Source: Semisulcospira habei (lineage: Eukaryota; Mollusca; Gastropoda; Semisulcospiridae). From it: a stretch of DNA of 64,000 nucleotides. The position numbers and the translations under genes were made by a program. The notes beneath the pieces are model-generated. The model had not been told where the DNA came from. It ran no database searches and was given only the letters and a program-made list of their open reading frames with translations. The stretch spans positions 52,779,960 to 52,843,959 of the forward strand of contig BTPG01000004.1 in NCBI GenBank assembly GCA_036245525.1, given 5' to 3'. Below are positions 23,098 to 33,100 of the stretch, in pieces (within the stretch, counting starts at the first letter, position 1; every line of letters starts with the position of its first letter).

Positions 23098-23185
23098 GCG
23101 TTGTTTTCGCCTGCGCATTGAGTTATAATATAAATATGAGAAATGCGCCATATATTATAAATACCATGTATTATTATTATTATTA
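22239..23185 (+). mobile_element. 5'-truncated CR1-like LINE with 13 bp target duplication
   Basis: TTTACCATGGATG flanks the copy at 22226-22238 and 23186-23198. It encodes the end of a reverse transcriptase: [55 protein letters not shown], then DLHWLPIQSRIQFKI, IWNSLLTELRNAS and KLKTHLFLQTF. A TGA near 22632 interrupts a frame that the related copy at 24851 keeps open (CGA there). After the stop comes a GT microsatellite and a 3' end (ATATAAATACCATG) with an ATT tail. It landed in an R140 unit. Confidence 0.85.
23027..23098. repeat. GT microsatellite in LINE 3' untranslated region
   Basis: About 33 GT units, ending with GTGCGTGTGCG. The related LINE copy has the same microsatellite at about 25291-25342, so it belongs to the LINE family. 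Confidence 0.9.
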
Positions 23186-23693
23186 TTTACCATGGATGAC
23201 AACTGACCCTTGACCTTTGAGAGGGAGCAACCAAACTTGTATGTATAGAAATGTTTTATCATCAGCTATCTTTGTGCAAAATTTGACTGAAAAGTTTGTA
23301 AAGATGATGATTACAAAAAATGAAACTGTCCCCAAACTATGCTTCTCTTTTTGCATAATTGCCAACCACTCGTGACCCTTCACCTCGCCAAGTGGTCATC
23401 CAAACTAAGATGCATAATAAGGTCTTACCATCAGGTATCTCGTGCCCAAGTTTGGGTCTAGGTTTGAACATAGTATTTGAGAAAAATATATTTCAGTCAA
23501 AATATGGCCTTTTCAGCTGTGAGATGATACTTTTTAACATTTTGACTGTGGGTAGTGCTTTTGCGGGAATTGTCTTGATCAAAGCATTACCCATAGCAAA
23601 AGGGTTAAGCGACTAAGCTGATCAGGCACAATTAACCCCTGAACTATTATGTTTGCCCGATCTTCTGCAAGGTGCCAGGGTGGAACGAAATAC

Positions 23694-23870
23694 TTTTTAA
23701 GTGATTCGCCGAGGGCGTCAGTGATGCTGGGTCCAAGCTTTGCCATGTTATCGTTGAGGCTGGCTCCAACTGTTGTCAACTCCGTGCCAAGTGAATTTGT
23801 CGTCTCCTTCACCTCTTTTTTGAAGTCCTCTCTCAGCCGTTCCAGGTCCTTAGACACTGACACCTGCAAA
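23694..23870 (-). CDS. Internal exon of the coiled-coil protein gene
   Basis: Acceptor TTTGTGTAG at 23871-23873 and donor GTATTT after 23694 bound 177 bp. One base completes the codon left open by the exon at 29707-29626, and two bases pass to the exon at 21607, so the frame is kept across all joins. Residues include VSVSKDLERLREDFKKEVKE and LGTELTTVGASLNDNMAKLG, amphipathic and probably helical. A second acceptor 7 bp further on (TTTGCAG) would break the phase and is therefore not preferred. The joined reading at the 3' junction is SLKK then LEEKV. Confidence 0.7.
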
Positions 23871-23959
23871 CTACACAAACACAGAAAACTTAATTTCACT
23901 TTCTTTTTGTCATAGACACCTGACAAATATCCTGAACATGTAAAATGCAGAGAAAACCC

Positions 23960-24072
23960 CAATGGAGAAAGAAACACACTTAGAAATGACAGTTACAACA
24001 CAAAACATGTTTAGAAATGACAATTACAACACAACTGTGTTGTAACTGTCATTTCGAAGTGTGTTTCCTTCT
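23960..24072. mobile_element. Hairpin repeat with an internal direct repeat
   Basis: Outer arms AAACACACTTAGAAATGACA and TGTCATTTCGAAGTGTGTTT pair, continuing through GTTACAACACA / TGTGTTGTAAC. Within the loop side AGAAATGACA-TTACAACACA occurs twice in direct orientation. Non-coding and unclassified. Confidence 0.6.
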
Positions 24073-24212
24073 GCTCTGGGTTCTTTTCTTCTTTACTATC
24101 CTGATTTGGGTTTATCTAAAAGAAACGTTCCAATGTAAAACTGTCTTGATTTCAGGGCTAAAACTGAGGAAAAACTGCGGCTCCATACCAGATCTGCTTT
24201 CAGCATGCTATA

Positions 24213-25287
24213 CAGTAAAACCTGTTTTGAATGGTCATCAGATTTTACGGTCACCTGCCGTTTACGGTCACTTTCGCGATGTATGGACAATGTTTATTAT
24301 ACAACATACCTGGATTTATACAGTCACCTGCTGAATGCAGCTAATGAGCCCAAAATGCCAAAAAATACCTAGAATTTATGGCCGAGGCCAGACCGGCGCG
24401 GTAAAGCCGTCACACGCGACGGGTCAATGACTGCTCAGTCAACACCTGGCAGCCAGCCGCTACACACCTTGACAAAGCCGAGCGCCCTGTCGTTACGCAA
24501 TGACAGGTGCGTGCCATCTGCCTCATGCTAGGTTGAGACGCCTCGTGAAAAGAATGGCGTATATCAATGGGATTGACAATTAACATGGGGAAATAGAACA
24601 CCCGCATCACAAAACGCACATCTGCAAGAGGCATAGACTTTTGCGCATGTGGTTTCATGTTCCCATAGGTGCATAAATGACCGACAATGGCTTTAGCCAT
24701 CACTACGCATGCGCAGAAAGTGCAATGTCGGAAACTACGAAAGACTGATGAAGATTTGTGTCCGTAAAAGATATTTGTATGTCACAGTTGCAAATATCAT
24801 AAACAAGCCAATGCTTCCAAGTACAAGTAAGCACTTTTCCCCATATCTTCAGCGAGTTCAAAATAATGCCGCAAGGCTTGTGAAGCGCAGGCGAAAACGA
24901 GACCACGTAACCCCTATACTGAAAGACCTTCACTGGCTTCCAATCTAATCCCGCATACAGTTTAAGATTGCAACCCTTGCATACCGCCACTTTGATGGCA
25001 GCCTTCCGTCGTACCTTTCTTCCAGTCTGATCACTTACCAGCCCTCTCGCTCACTGCGTTCATCGGGGGAGAAATTCTCAAAGTTCCAAAGTACCATGTC
25101 AAATCTGCCGGTGAACGCTCTTTCAGATGTACTGCTCCTTTAATTTGGAATTCCTTACCGACTGAGCTGAGAAATGCCTCCCCCCTTACGCAGTTCAAAG
25201 CAAAGTTAAAAACTCACCTTTTCTCGCAGACTTTCGTGTGATCTCTACGGTTTTCTGTACACCCCCCCCCCCCACCCACCCCTGCAG

Positions 25288-25339
<52 letters not shown>

Positions 25340-25828
25340 TGTCGTTTTCGCCTGCGCATTGAGTTATATTATAAATATGAGAAATGTGCCATATAAATAC
25401 CACGTAATATTATTATTGTATTATTATATCTTTCTGTTGGTATGCACCACAGAGACTGATTGTTAAGCTTGAAACTTACATGTGCAGTTACGACTTGATC
25501 GGGTTTTTCCATTTTCATCGGGTGTAATGTGGCGACAAAATGAAGCCACACCGACTTTGAAGTGCAAATGTTTACGTGTTCAACATTTTAGAAGTACAAT
25601 GTACGTGTGCATTATATGTATTATTTCCACATCTTTTGTCTTAACTGTGACGATTCTGTGAACTTGCACTGTAGGGGATATACACTGGCATACACTAACT
25701 CTAGAAGTGGCTTACATTTCTGGGTGCTTCTGGGTCCATTTCTATTGTACCTGCTGTGAGCGGTCACCTGCTGTTTACGGTCACTTTCGCTTGGCAACCA
25801 GGGTGACTGCTCATAGCAGGTTTTACTG
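24213..25828. mobile_element. TA-flanked inverted-repeat DNA element
   Basis: TA at 24211-24212 and 25829-25830. Ends CAGTAAAACCTGTTTTGAAT and the complement of CAGTAAAACCTGCTATGAGC. Both sub-ends repeat the words GGTCACCTG and TTTACGGTCACTTTCGC. CAGT ends and TA target fit the Tc1-mariner superfamily. No transposase is preserved. A CR1-like 3' end lies inside at about 24851-25425. Confidence 0.8.
24851..25425 (+). mobile_element. CR1-like LINE 3' end, nested
   Basis: Closely related to 22239-23185 over the C-terminus and 3' end ([20 protein letters not shown], later IWNSLPTELRNAS). Short possible duplication ATATCTT at 24843-24849 and 25426-25432. Contains a C-run, a GT microsatellite and an ATT-rich tail. 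Frameshifts and a TAA are present. Confidence 0.75.
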
Positions 25829-26272
25829 TACAACCAATAGCAAGCTCCCCAGCTGATCTTGTTTCCTAAACCAAACACAACACTTTTTTCCTTCAGCATC
25901 ATTTTATTGGCCAGTGATGATCCGTCCCATATCCACTTGTGTTTGGCCTTTTCATCAATTTCTCAATGTCTCAATCAGTAACATATATGGGATTTTTGTA
26001 AATAGTGGAAGAACTTTGCATCACCCTTTTGTGATATTTTAATATTTCAAACTCTAACAACACTAACTGCTGGAGAACTTTTTGCTTTGAAACAAACACG
26101 TTGGCAGCATGCTAACCTTTAGTTTCTCCGACTGAGAACAGCGCTAAAACCAGGATTGTAAAATCTGCATCAGCCAGTCAGATAGATGGCTAAATATGCC
26201 ACAAAATACATGTTGCATTTTTGTTGCTGTCGTTTTTGTTTGTTTTTTGTTCTTAAAAAAAAAAAAATTCCA
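25829..26272. other. No identifiable feature
   Basis: Nothing coding or repetitive that I can support. A run of A residues lies just before the element starting at 26275. Confidence 0.4.
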
Positions 26273-26391
26273 TACAGCTCTGACCCGACATATCGCGAAT
26301 CGTTACATCGCAAACCTGGATATATTGCGGGGGGTACCTTGGATTCTGAAAAATCAGACCGACCGCGCACGGCAGTGAACCGTGAAATATA

Positions 26392-27958
26392 CTTATGGTC
26401 AAAACGTAAGGGCCACCCCATTTTGTTTTTGTCATTGTTTATCGTCGCAAGTACGCTAATAAAATATAATGTTCTTTCGATCCCGATGTGTTAAAAGTTG
26501 ACCTTTGACAGTCTAGTGTACAGGAAATAATAGACAACAATTCATCAATTTCCACAAACGTGTCAAATACACGTGAAACATCGTCAGTTTTTGTGAAAAG
26601 CTGTGCGATATTGGCAAGCGTACCAAAGGCAGGCAGGTGGGAAAACTCGGTAAATTCGTGATGCACGTGCTAACTGGGTCAGTCCTGAACACTGAGCACT
26701 TTTGTTTCGCTACAAATACTGGTGCAGTAGGGGCATAATTGTCACTTTCCTAACCATGCCACCACGACGAAGCCTAACGCCAGAATATCAAGGCCGGGCA
26801 GTAGCATGGCTGCAGGATGGAATTTCCGGACGAGAAGTTGGGAGACGTCTTGGGGTGACCCATTCAGTGATCCAGAGGCAGCTGGCACGATTCCAAGAAA
26901 CTGGAAGGGCAGAACGACGACCCTGCTCAGGACGCCCGTGCTGCACCAGGAGAAGGGAGGACAGATACCTCTGTGTGGCAGCTCTGCGCCACCAAACTGT
27001 CACGTCAACCACTCTGCGACATCAACTGATGCAAGCTGCAAACGTTAACGTCATCAGAAGCACAGTCTGCCGACGTCTGCGTGAAAATGGCCTGTCTTGG
27101 AATACCCCTCACTGCAGCTCATTGCAGAGCCCGGGTTGCCTGGTGTCATCAACATGTGAGGTGGAACAGACTCCAGTGGACTCAGGTTCTGTTTACTGAT
27201 GAGTCACAGTTCACTGTGTCCATCAACAACGGCAGGGTGAAGGTCTGGTGACTCCAGGGCGAGCGATTCACGGATGGATGCATCCAAGAGGTGGATCGCT
27301 ACGGAGGAGGCTCAGTCATGGTCTGGCAAGACCCCCCCTCCACATCATCCGAGGCACCCTGACTGGACTGTGCTATCAGGACGAGATTGTGCAGCCCCTC
27401 ATCCAGCCAGCTCTCCAAGCCATAGGCGAGAATACTGTTCTGCACGACGACAACGCTTGACCTCATCGCACCCGTGTGGTGGATGAGTACCTTGAGCAAC
27501 GAGGCATCATGAGGATGGAGTGGCCAGATCGAACTCCTGATCTGGCTCCCATCAAGCACCTCTGGGATGTGCTGGGGCAACGTGTTGTCAGCAACCATCC
27601 CCCACCTCAAGGCGTTCCCCAGCTGACTCAGTTCCTGCATCAAGAGTGGGAAGCAATCCCACAACATGTTCTCCGAACCCTGGTGAACTCCATGTGTCAA
27701 CGCTGCGTTGAATGCTTGGCAGCAAACGGTGGGTACACTCGCTACTGACTGGATCAGTCTTGTGTGACTTTTGAAATGAGGGGTGGGTGAACATTCTAAT
27801 GTACTGTTGTTGTTACAATTGCTTGATTTACTCAAAACTTAAATGAAATTGTTACTGAATAAATTAGCAAAGCACTGACTCCAAGTATTGTTACATTATT
27901 TGTGTGGTGTTGTCGGTGCATCTGAGATAAAAAGTGGCCCTTACGTTTTGACCATTAG
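26392..27958 (+). mobile_element. Tc1-like DNA transposon, near full length
   Basis: TA at 26390-26391 and 27959-27960. The terminal inverted repeats match at 24 of 25 positions (CTTATGGTCAAAACGTAAGG against CTAATGGTCAAAACGTAAGG, then GCCAC in both). At 1,567 bp it has the size expected of Tc1 elements. About 360 bp precede the transposase start. Confidence 0.9.
26756..27748 (+). pseudogene. Tc1-family transposase, inactivated
   Basis: Starts MPPRRSLTPEYQGRAVAWL, with a first helix-turn-helix (SGREVGRRLGVTHSVIQRQL) and the linker GRPCCTRRREDRYL; this half is open for about 125 codons. The frame then shifts. The first catalytic Asp is seen in VLFTDESQFTV near 27190. The second lies in VLHDDNA, directly followed by a TGA. 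The third position reads PDLAPIKHLWD, so the catalytic Glu has become Lys (GAG to AAG), unlike the copy at 4413-5297, which keeps Glu. The end is GYTRY then TGA. Several separate lesions make the enzyme non-functional, though its N-terminal DNA-binding part might still be readable. Confidence 0.9.
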
Positions 27959-28049
27959 TACAATTTGTCACTGGCCTTGGCTGTATCGCACTCTACGGGG
28001 TGCTGCACACACGCCTGACGCGACAGCTTGGATGGCGTCCACACACTGA

Positions 28050-28293
28050 ACATGCACAAACCTTCTCCAGATGGGCATTTTAACAGTTAGCTCACCTTTA
28101 GCTAACTGTCGAATGCCTTTTATTCTGATTCTGGGGGAAATGGATGTAAGGTGCTGGGAAGGGATGGGGTGGGTTAAAGTAGTGTATAATTGTGCACGTC
28201 GCAGAGGGAGTGTGCTGTTGTGCATGCGCAGTGAGTCCAGTGTTTTCCTGGAGAACAGCGCTATAACAAGAACTATTTATTATTATTATTATT
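28050..28293 (+). mobile_element. LINE 3' end fragment
   Basis: Matches the 3' end of the decayed LINE at 2525-3175 through GGGATGGGGTGGGTTAAAG, GTGTGCTGTTGTGCATGCGC and TGGAGAACAGCGCTATA, closing with an ATT tail. Only untranslated sequence is present. Confidence 0.7.
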
Positions 28294-29042
28294 AGATGAA
28301 GAACACATACATAGATGTTACTACATAAAGAGGGTAGGAGACAGAGTCGGTGTATAATGAGGGTCTAGGCTTCTGGCACATGTCTCCCCACTTGACTGGC
28401 TGCTGGGTGCGTGGGAGCAGCTTCACACAGACTACAACGTGACCTCCTCCTAGATATGACCAGACAAGTAAATGTGTAAATAGGAAACACTGATTCGATG
28501 CACATCAAGGTCTATGCTTTTCACAGGTGTCAAGTTCCGCCACGCTTGGCAGCCGGCGGTTATGACCTGGAGGGTGTGAAAACTGACACTGAACCTTCGT
28601 TCGCTTCCTCTAACAAAGAACAAAGGCAATGATAGGAAGACCTTAGGCACAGCTGCGAGGGATAATGAATGTCTATGCTTGCTGCAGAGTTAGGCGGTCC
28701 ACTGTTGAAGTTAAAGAGAGGTGTGCTACCCTACTGCTGGTGCTCGCCGGTCATCGTAATCGGATTTTCTCAGCATGCGTGACAACTTCAATTTCAAACA
28801 AAACACACTAGCGAGATGATCAACCTATTCATTAAAAAATAAAGGCTACCTAATTTGTCTTGGAAATTGTCTACTGATGTGTGTGAACGACATTAACGAG
28901 AAAAGAAGTTGTCCTTTGTACATTCTTCTTTCTTGATGCTAACAGTGCAAGTAAGTGTTTCTGATTGTACTCGACCTTGAAAGAAAAAACGCACAGGTGA
29001 TAAGTAATGCCCACGCACATGCCCCGATTCTCATCGGATACT
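28294..29042. other. Unassigned interior of the TA-flanked element
   Basis: No coding domain. One minus-strand frame near 28450-28650 has an AG acceptor-like start but no phase-compatible partner and lies inside a mobile element. Confidence 0.4.

Positions 29043-29073
<31 letters not shown>
29043..29073. repeat. Poly-C run
   Basis: About 30 consecutive C residues, an error-prone homopolymer near the right end of the TA-flanked element. Confidence 0.9.
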
Positions 29074-29074
<1 letters not shown>

Positions 29075-29411
29075 CCCCCCTTAGCCCGATATCTCGTGGA
29101 TGGATATATCGTGGTCCCATTTTGTGTACCCCAATGAGTGCGATATGTCGGGTCACAGCTGTACACTGAATTTCTGACTCAAGACACTGTAAAAAGCCTG
29201 ACTTATAGCACCCAGTTTGAAAGGCGTTAGCCGGGCCTATGACTTTACAGTAAATCTTGAAATGGTTATGTAACAATCAGCTCAACTGATATAATCACAC
29301 AATTACAGAAAATAAGAGAGTTCTGCATTCAAACTGTGCCCTTGCCCACAAACCACATGCTCCTTTACTATAGCAATGGTTAAATCTGCTCACGTGTTTT
29401 TGTTTAATACA

Positions 29412-29491
29412 TTAACTCATTCGAGACGTGCCACCTCCGGATACGCGGCGTAAGCCGCGTATCCAGAGGCGGCACGTCTCAAATGAGTTAA
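29412..29491. mobile_element. Compact TTAA palindrome (80 bp)
   Basis: TTAA at 29412-29415 and 29488-29491. Nearly the whole unit is one hairpin: CTCATTCGAGACGTGCC to GGCACGTCTCAAATGAG, with GGATACGCGGC / GCCGCGTATCC at the centre. It shares the CTCATT end of the larger MITEs but has a different core. Confidence 0.75.
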
Positions 29492-29625
29492 AACTTGATC
29501 AAGTCAATTAAGCCCTGAGTTTGTATATATATAATCCCCTTGTGCAACTAGGCACTTAACTGTAAACAGAACGGGTGGCAGCATGCACAAGGACGTTATG
29601 TAAAATACGAAAGACAACTGCTTAC

Positions 29626-29707
29626 TCTTTAATAGTGTCTGTGGCCTCCTGGTCCATCACCCATCTCATTTCCTTCTCTTCTAATTCCCTTATGTCTGTC
29701 AGGTTCT
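29626..29707 (-). CDS. Internal exon of the coiled-coil protein gene
   Basis: An 82 bp exon after acceptor TTTTTCAG and before donor GTAAGC, both strong. It completes a codon begun by the exon at 46605-46444 (one base carried over) and leaves two bases for the exon at 23870. The reading is NLTDIRELEEKEMRWVMDQ then EATDTIK, charged and likely helical. Too short to stand alone, but two good splice sites and matching phase on both sides support it. Confidence 0.65.
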
Positions 29708-29816
29708 CTGAAAAACAACACCACATTTAGGCTGCTCCACCTAAACATACAATCAGAACAAAATGTGTGTACACATCATGGAAGACGGATCAACTATTAA
29801 AGCTAAAAGTGCCTGA

Positions 29817-30001
29817 TTAACTCTTTGCATCCTGACACACTACTGCTTGAAATTAATTGGACTATTTTAATTCAAGGGTGGTGCCAGAGTCGCTTGGTGC
29901 CTCAGGCACCAAGCGATTCTGGCACCACCCTTGAAATTAAATGGTTGATTTATCTCTTAATCTGTAATGTAGCCTTCGTAGGACAAGAAGAAAATTTTTA
30001 A
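29817..30001. mobile_element. TTAA MITE, right end missing
   Basis: TTAA at 29817-29820, then CTCTTTGCATCCTGACAC. Hairpin core AGAGTCGCTTGGTGCC / GGCACCAAGCGATTCT, in which both arms differ from the family form at the same two positions. The expected right end is absent: the LINE tail starts at about 30004. Confidence 0.7.
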
Positions 30002-30194
30002 CAATAATAATAATAATAATAATTACGGTATTTATAATGCGCTTATCTTATAATAATTATAACTCTAAACGCGCACTCACAACTCGCGCATGCATGGCTC
30101 ATGTACCACAAATACATTACGACAGTCTGCTTAGGGTGGGGAGTGTGGTGGTATAGTGCTAGAACTGTTGAAAGAGGTGAGTTTTGAGGGCGGA

Positions 30195-33100
30195 CTAGAA
30201 GGAGGAGAGAGAGTGTTTCTGATGGAGAGAGAGTGGGAGAGTGTTCCAGATGGATGGACCATATACTGAGAAGGAGTGGGGGCCGAAAGTGCTGAGTTTG
30301 GTGCGGGGGATGTGGAGGCGGAGAGGGTCGGAGGTGGAGCGGAGGGAGCGGGGAGGAGTGTAGGGGTGAAGTAAGTTTGAGAGATAGGCGGGAGCACAGT
30401 TGTTCAGGGATTTGTAGCAGAGAGACAGAATCTTGTATTGGATGCGTTGGGGGATGGGAAGCCAGTGAAGGAGTTTGAGCAGGGTAGTGATGTGGTCGGA
30501 TTTTTTCTTTCTGAGGACGAGGCGGGCAGCATTGTTCTGGATGCGCTGGAGAGTGAAAGTGGTGGAGTGAGGGAGGCCGGAAAGGAGAGAGTTGCAGTAG
30601 TCGATGCGAGATAGGATGAGAGAGACAGCAAGTTTGGTGGCTGCTTCGGTAGTGAGGTATTTTCTGATCTGACCGATGCGGCGGAGGTGGAAGTAGCATG
30701 CCTGGGCCGTGGTGGAAACAAAGCTGGTCATAGAAAGAGAGGAATCGAGGATAACTCCGAGGTTTTTGGCCGAGTCAGAGAGGGAGATGGGGGTGCTGTC
30801 GAGTTGAAGGTGAAGGGAGGGAGGGAGCTGGGAAATTTTGTGGCGAGTGCCTATCAGCATGGCTTCCGTTTTGTCGTCATTCAGTTTAAGCTTGTTTGCC
30901 GTCATCCAGTTTTTCACGTCTTCGTAGCAGTCAGCCGTGCGAGTCAGTAGTGACTGAGTGTTGTCGAGTTTGTCTTTGTCTAGTAGTTGTGAGTCATCAG
31001 CATAGAGGTGGTGATGTATGTGGTGAGACTGGATGATGTTGGACAGGGGAGACGTGCAGAGTGTGAAAAGGATCGGGCCCAGGACGGACCCCTGTGGAAC
31101 TCCGCAGGAGAGCGTGACTGGGTTGGAGGAGACGCTGTTGATGGTGACGGACTGCTGTCTGTCGGAGAGGTAGGAGAGAAACCAGGAGTGCGCAGAGTCA
31201 GTGATGCCAAAGGAATGGTGAAGGCGGTGGAGGAGGATAGAGTGGTCTATAGTGTCGAAGGCACAGAGAGGTCGAGTAGCGTAAGAAGGGAGATGTTGCC
31301 CGAGTCGGTGGAGAGATGCAGGTCGTTTAAGATATGTAGAAGGGCTGTTTCAGTGCTGTGATGTTTGCGATAGGCAGACTGGAAGGGACAGAGGAGGTTG
31401 TTGTCGGCGAGGTGGAGGTTGAGCTGGTTGAGAACGACCTTCTCAAGAAGCTTGGACAGGAAAGATAGATTGGAGACTGAGCGATAGTTTTTGAGTTCGT
31501 TTGGGTCGAGGTTGTGTTTTTTGAGGAGAGGACGGACGATGGCGGACTTGAAGATATCGGGGACAGAGCCATTCTCTAGAGATGTGTTGATGATGTCGGT
31601 AATAAATGGCAGAAGTTTTGGAAGGCTGTCCCGGTAGAGAGAAGCTGGGAGAGGGTCTAGTTCGCAGGTTTTGAGAGGCATGGACTTTATGGTCTTGAGG
31701 ACTTCATCCTGAGAGACGGGCTGGAAGGACGAGAGGGGGGTGCCAGAAAGGGGGGTGCCAGAAAAGGGGGTGTCGGGAGGGCAAAGCGGAGAAGGCAGAG
31801 TGTCGAGTGTGTTGCGCAGAGTTTGGATTTTGTCGGAAAAATAGGTGGAAAAAACGAACAGGAGTTCTTCTTTGCTGTGTGTGTTGGGGAGAGGAGATTC
31901 TTTAGAAATGCCTAGGAGTGAGTTCATGGTAGCGTAGAGGGTTTTGGAAGAAGTGGATTCCAGGATTTTGTTTTGAAGGTGTTTACGTTTGGAGTCGGAG
32001 ATCATTCTGCAGACTTTGGATCTAGTTGTTTGGAAGATCTGTCTGTGAACGGTGAGGTCAGATGAGTGCCAGCGGAGTTCCGCTTGTCAGCGCTCGCGCT
32101 TGGCCTCAGCTATGTCGTCAGTTAGCCAGGGGGAGGGGGGTCGGTTGGGTAGTGGAAGCAGGTGGGTGGGGTTGGGTGGGGGGTGTGGTGGTGGTGTGGG
32201 GTGGGGGTTGTGGTGGGTGGGGGTTGGGGTTTGGGGGGGTGGGAGGGGGTGGGGGGGCTGGGGGTGTGGGGGGTGATGGGGTGGGGGGTGGGGTGTGGGG
32301 TGGGGGGGGGTTGTGGTGTGGGGGGTCGTGGGGTGGGGGTGTGGGGTGTGGGGGTGTGGGTGCGGAGGGGGGGTCAGGGTTGGGGTGGGGGGTGGGGGTG
32401 GGGGGGTTGGGTGGGTTGGGGGGGTGGGGGGGTTGAGGGGGTGGTGGGGGGGGTGGGGTGGGGGTGGTGTGGGGTGGGGGGGGGGGGTGGGGGGGGGGGG
32501 GGTGGGGGGGTGGGGGGGTGGGTGTGGGGGGGTGGGGTGGGGGGGGTAGCGGGGTGTGGGGTGTTTGAGGGCGGGGTGGTGTGGGGGTGGTGGGGGGGGG
32601 TTGGGGGGGGGTTGGGTGTTGGGGGGGTGGGCGTGGGGGGGGGTGGGGGGGGTGGTGTTGGGGGGTGGGGGTGGGGTGGGGGGGGTGGGTGGGGGGGGGG
32701 GGTGGGGGGTGGTGTGGGGGGGGGGGGGGTGTGGGGGGGGGTGGGGGGGGTGTGGTTGTGTGGGTGGTGGGGGGGTGGGGGGGGTGGGGGGGTTGGGTGG
32801 GGGTGGGGGGGGTGGGGGGGTGGAGGTGGGTGGGGGCGGGGGGGGGTGTGGGGGGGGGTGGGGGTGGGGGGGGGGGTGGGGGGGTGTGGTTGGGGGGGGG
32901 GTGGGGGGGGGGTGGGGGGGGGGGTGGGGGGTGGGGTGGGTGGGGGGGGGGGGGGGGGGGTGTGGGGGGGGGTGGTGGGGTGGGGGTGGGGGGGGGGGGG
33001 TGGGGTGGGGGGCGGTGGGGGGGGGGGGTGGGCGGGGGGGGTGGGGGGGGGGGGGGGGGTGGGGGGGGGGGGGGGGGGGGGAGGGGTGGGGGGGGGTGGG

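Larger units (their letters stand above)
21712..23520. repeat. R140 composite repeat split by a MITE and a LINE
   Basis: The block starts TAGAAAAGCTTTTATGGCTC, is broken at TTAA by the MITE 21807-22010, continues 22011-22238 (ACTCTTGACCTTTGCCAGG, TCTCCGAGAAAATG), is broken again by the CR1-like insertion 22239-23185, and continues from 23186 to about 23520 with two more units. Confidence 0.7.
26275..29161. mobile_element. TA-flanked DNA element carrying a nested Tc1 copy
   Basis: TA at 26273-26274 and 29162-29163. The ends are inverted repeats CAGCTCTGACCCGACATATC and the complement of CAGCTGTGACCCGACATATC, with weaker similarity inward (GATATATTGCGG / GATATATCGTGG). Inside are the Tc1 copy at 26392-27958, a LINE 3' end near 28050-28293 and a poly-C run. 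No transposase of its own is visible, so it is non-autonomous or gutted; the ends suggest the pogo/Tc1-mariner group. Confidence 0.75.

Noticed and set aside
23863..23870. Alternative acceptor TTTGCAG for the 23.8 kb exon
   Set aside because: It gives phase 0, which does not match the phase 2 end of the exon at 29626; the TGTGTAG acceptor does.
28450..28650. Exon-like minus-strand frame after a TTAG acceptor
   Set aside because: It lies inside the TA-flanked element and its phase does not join any neighbouring exon.
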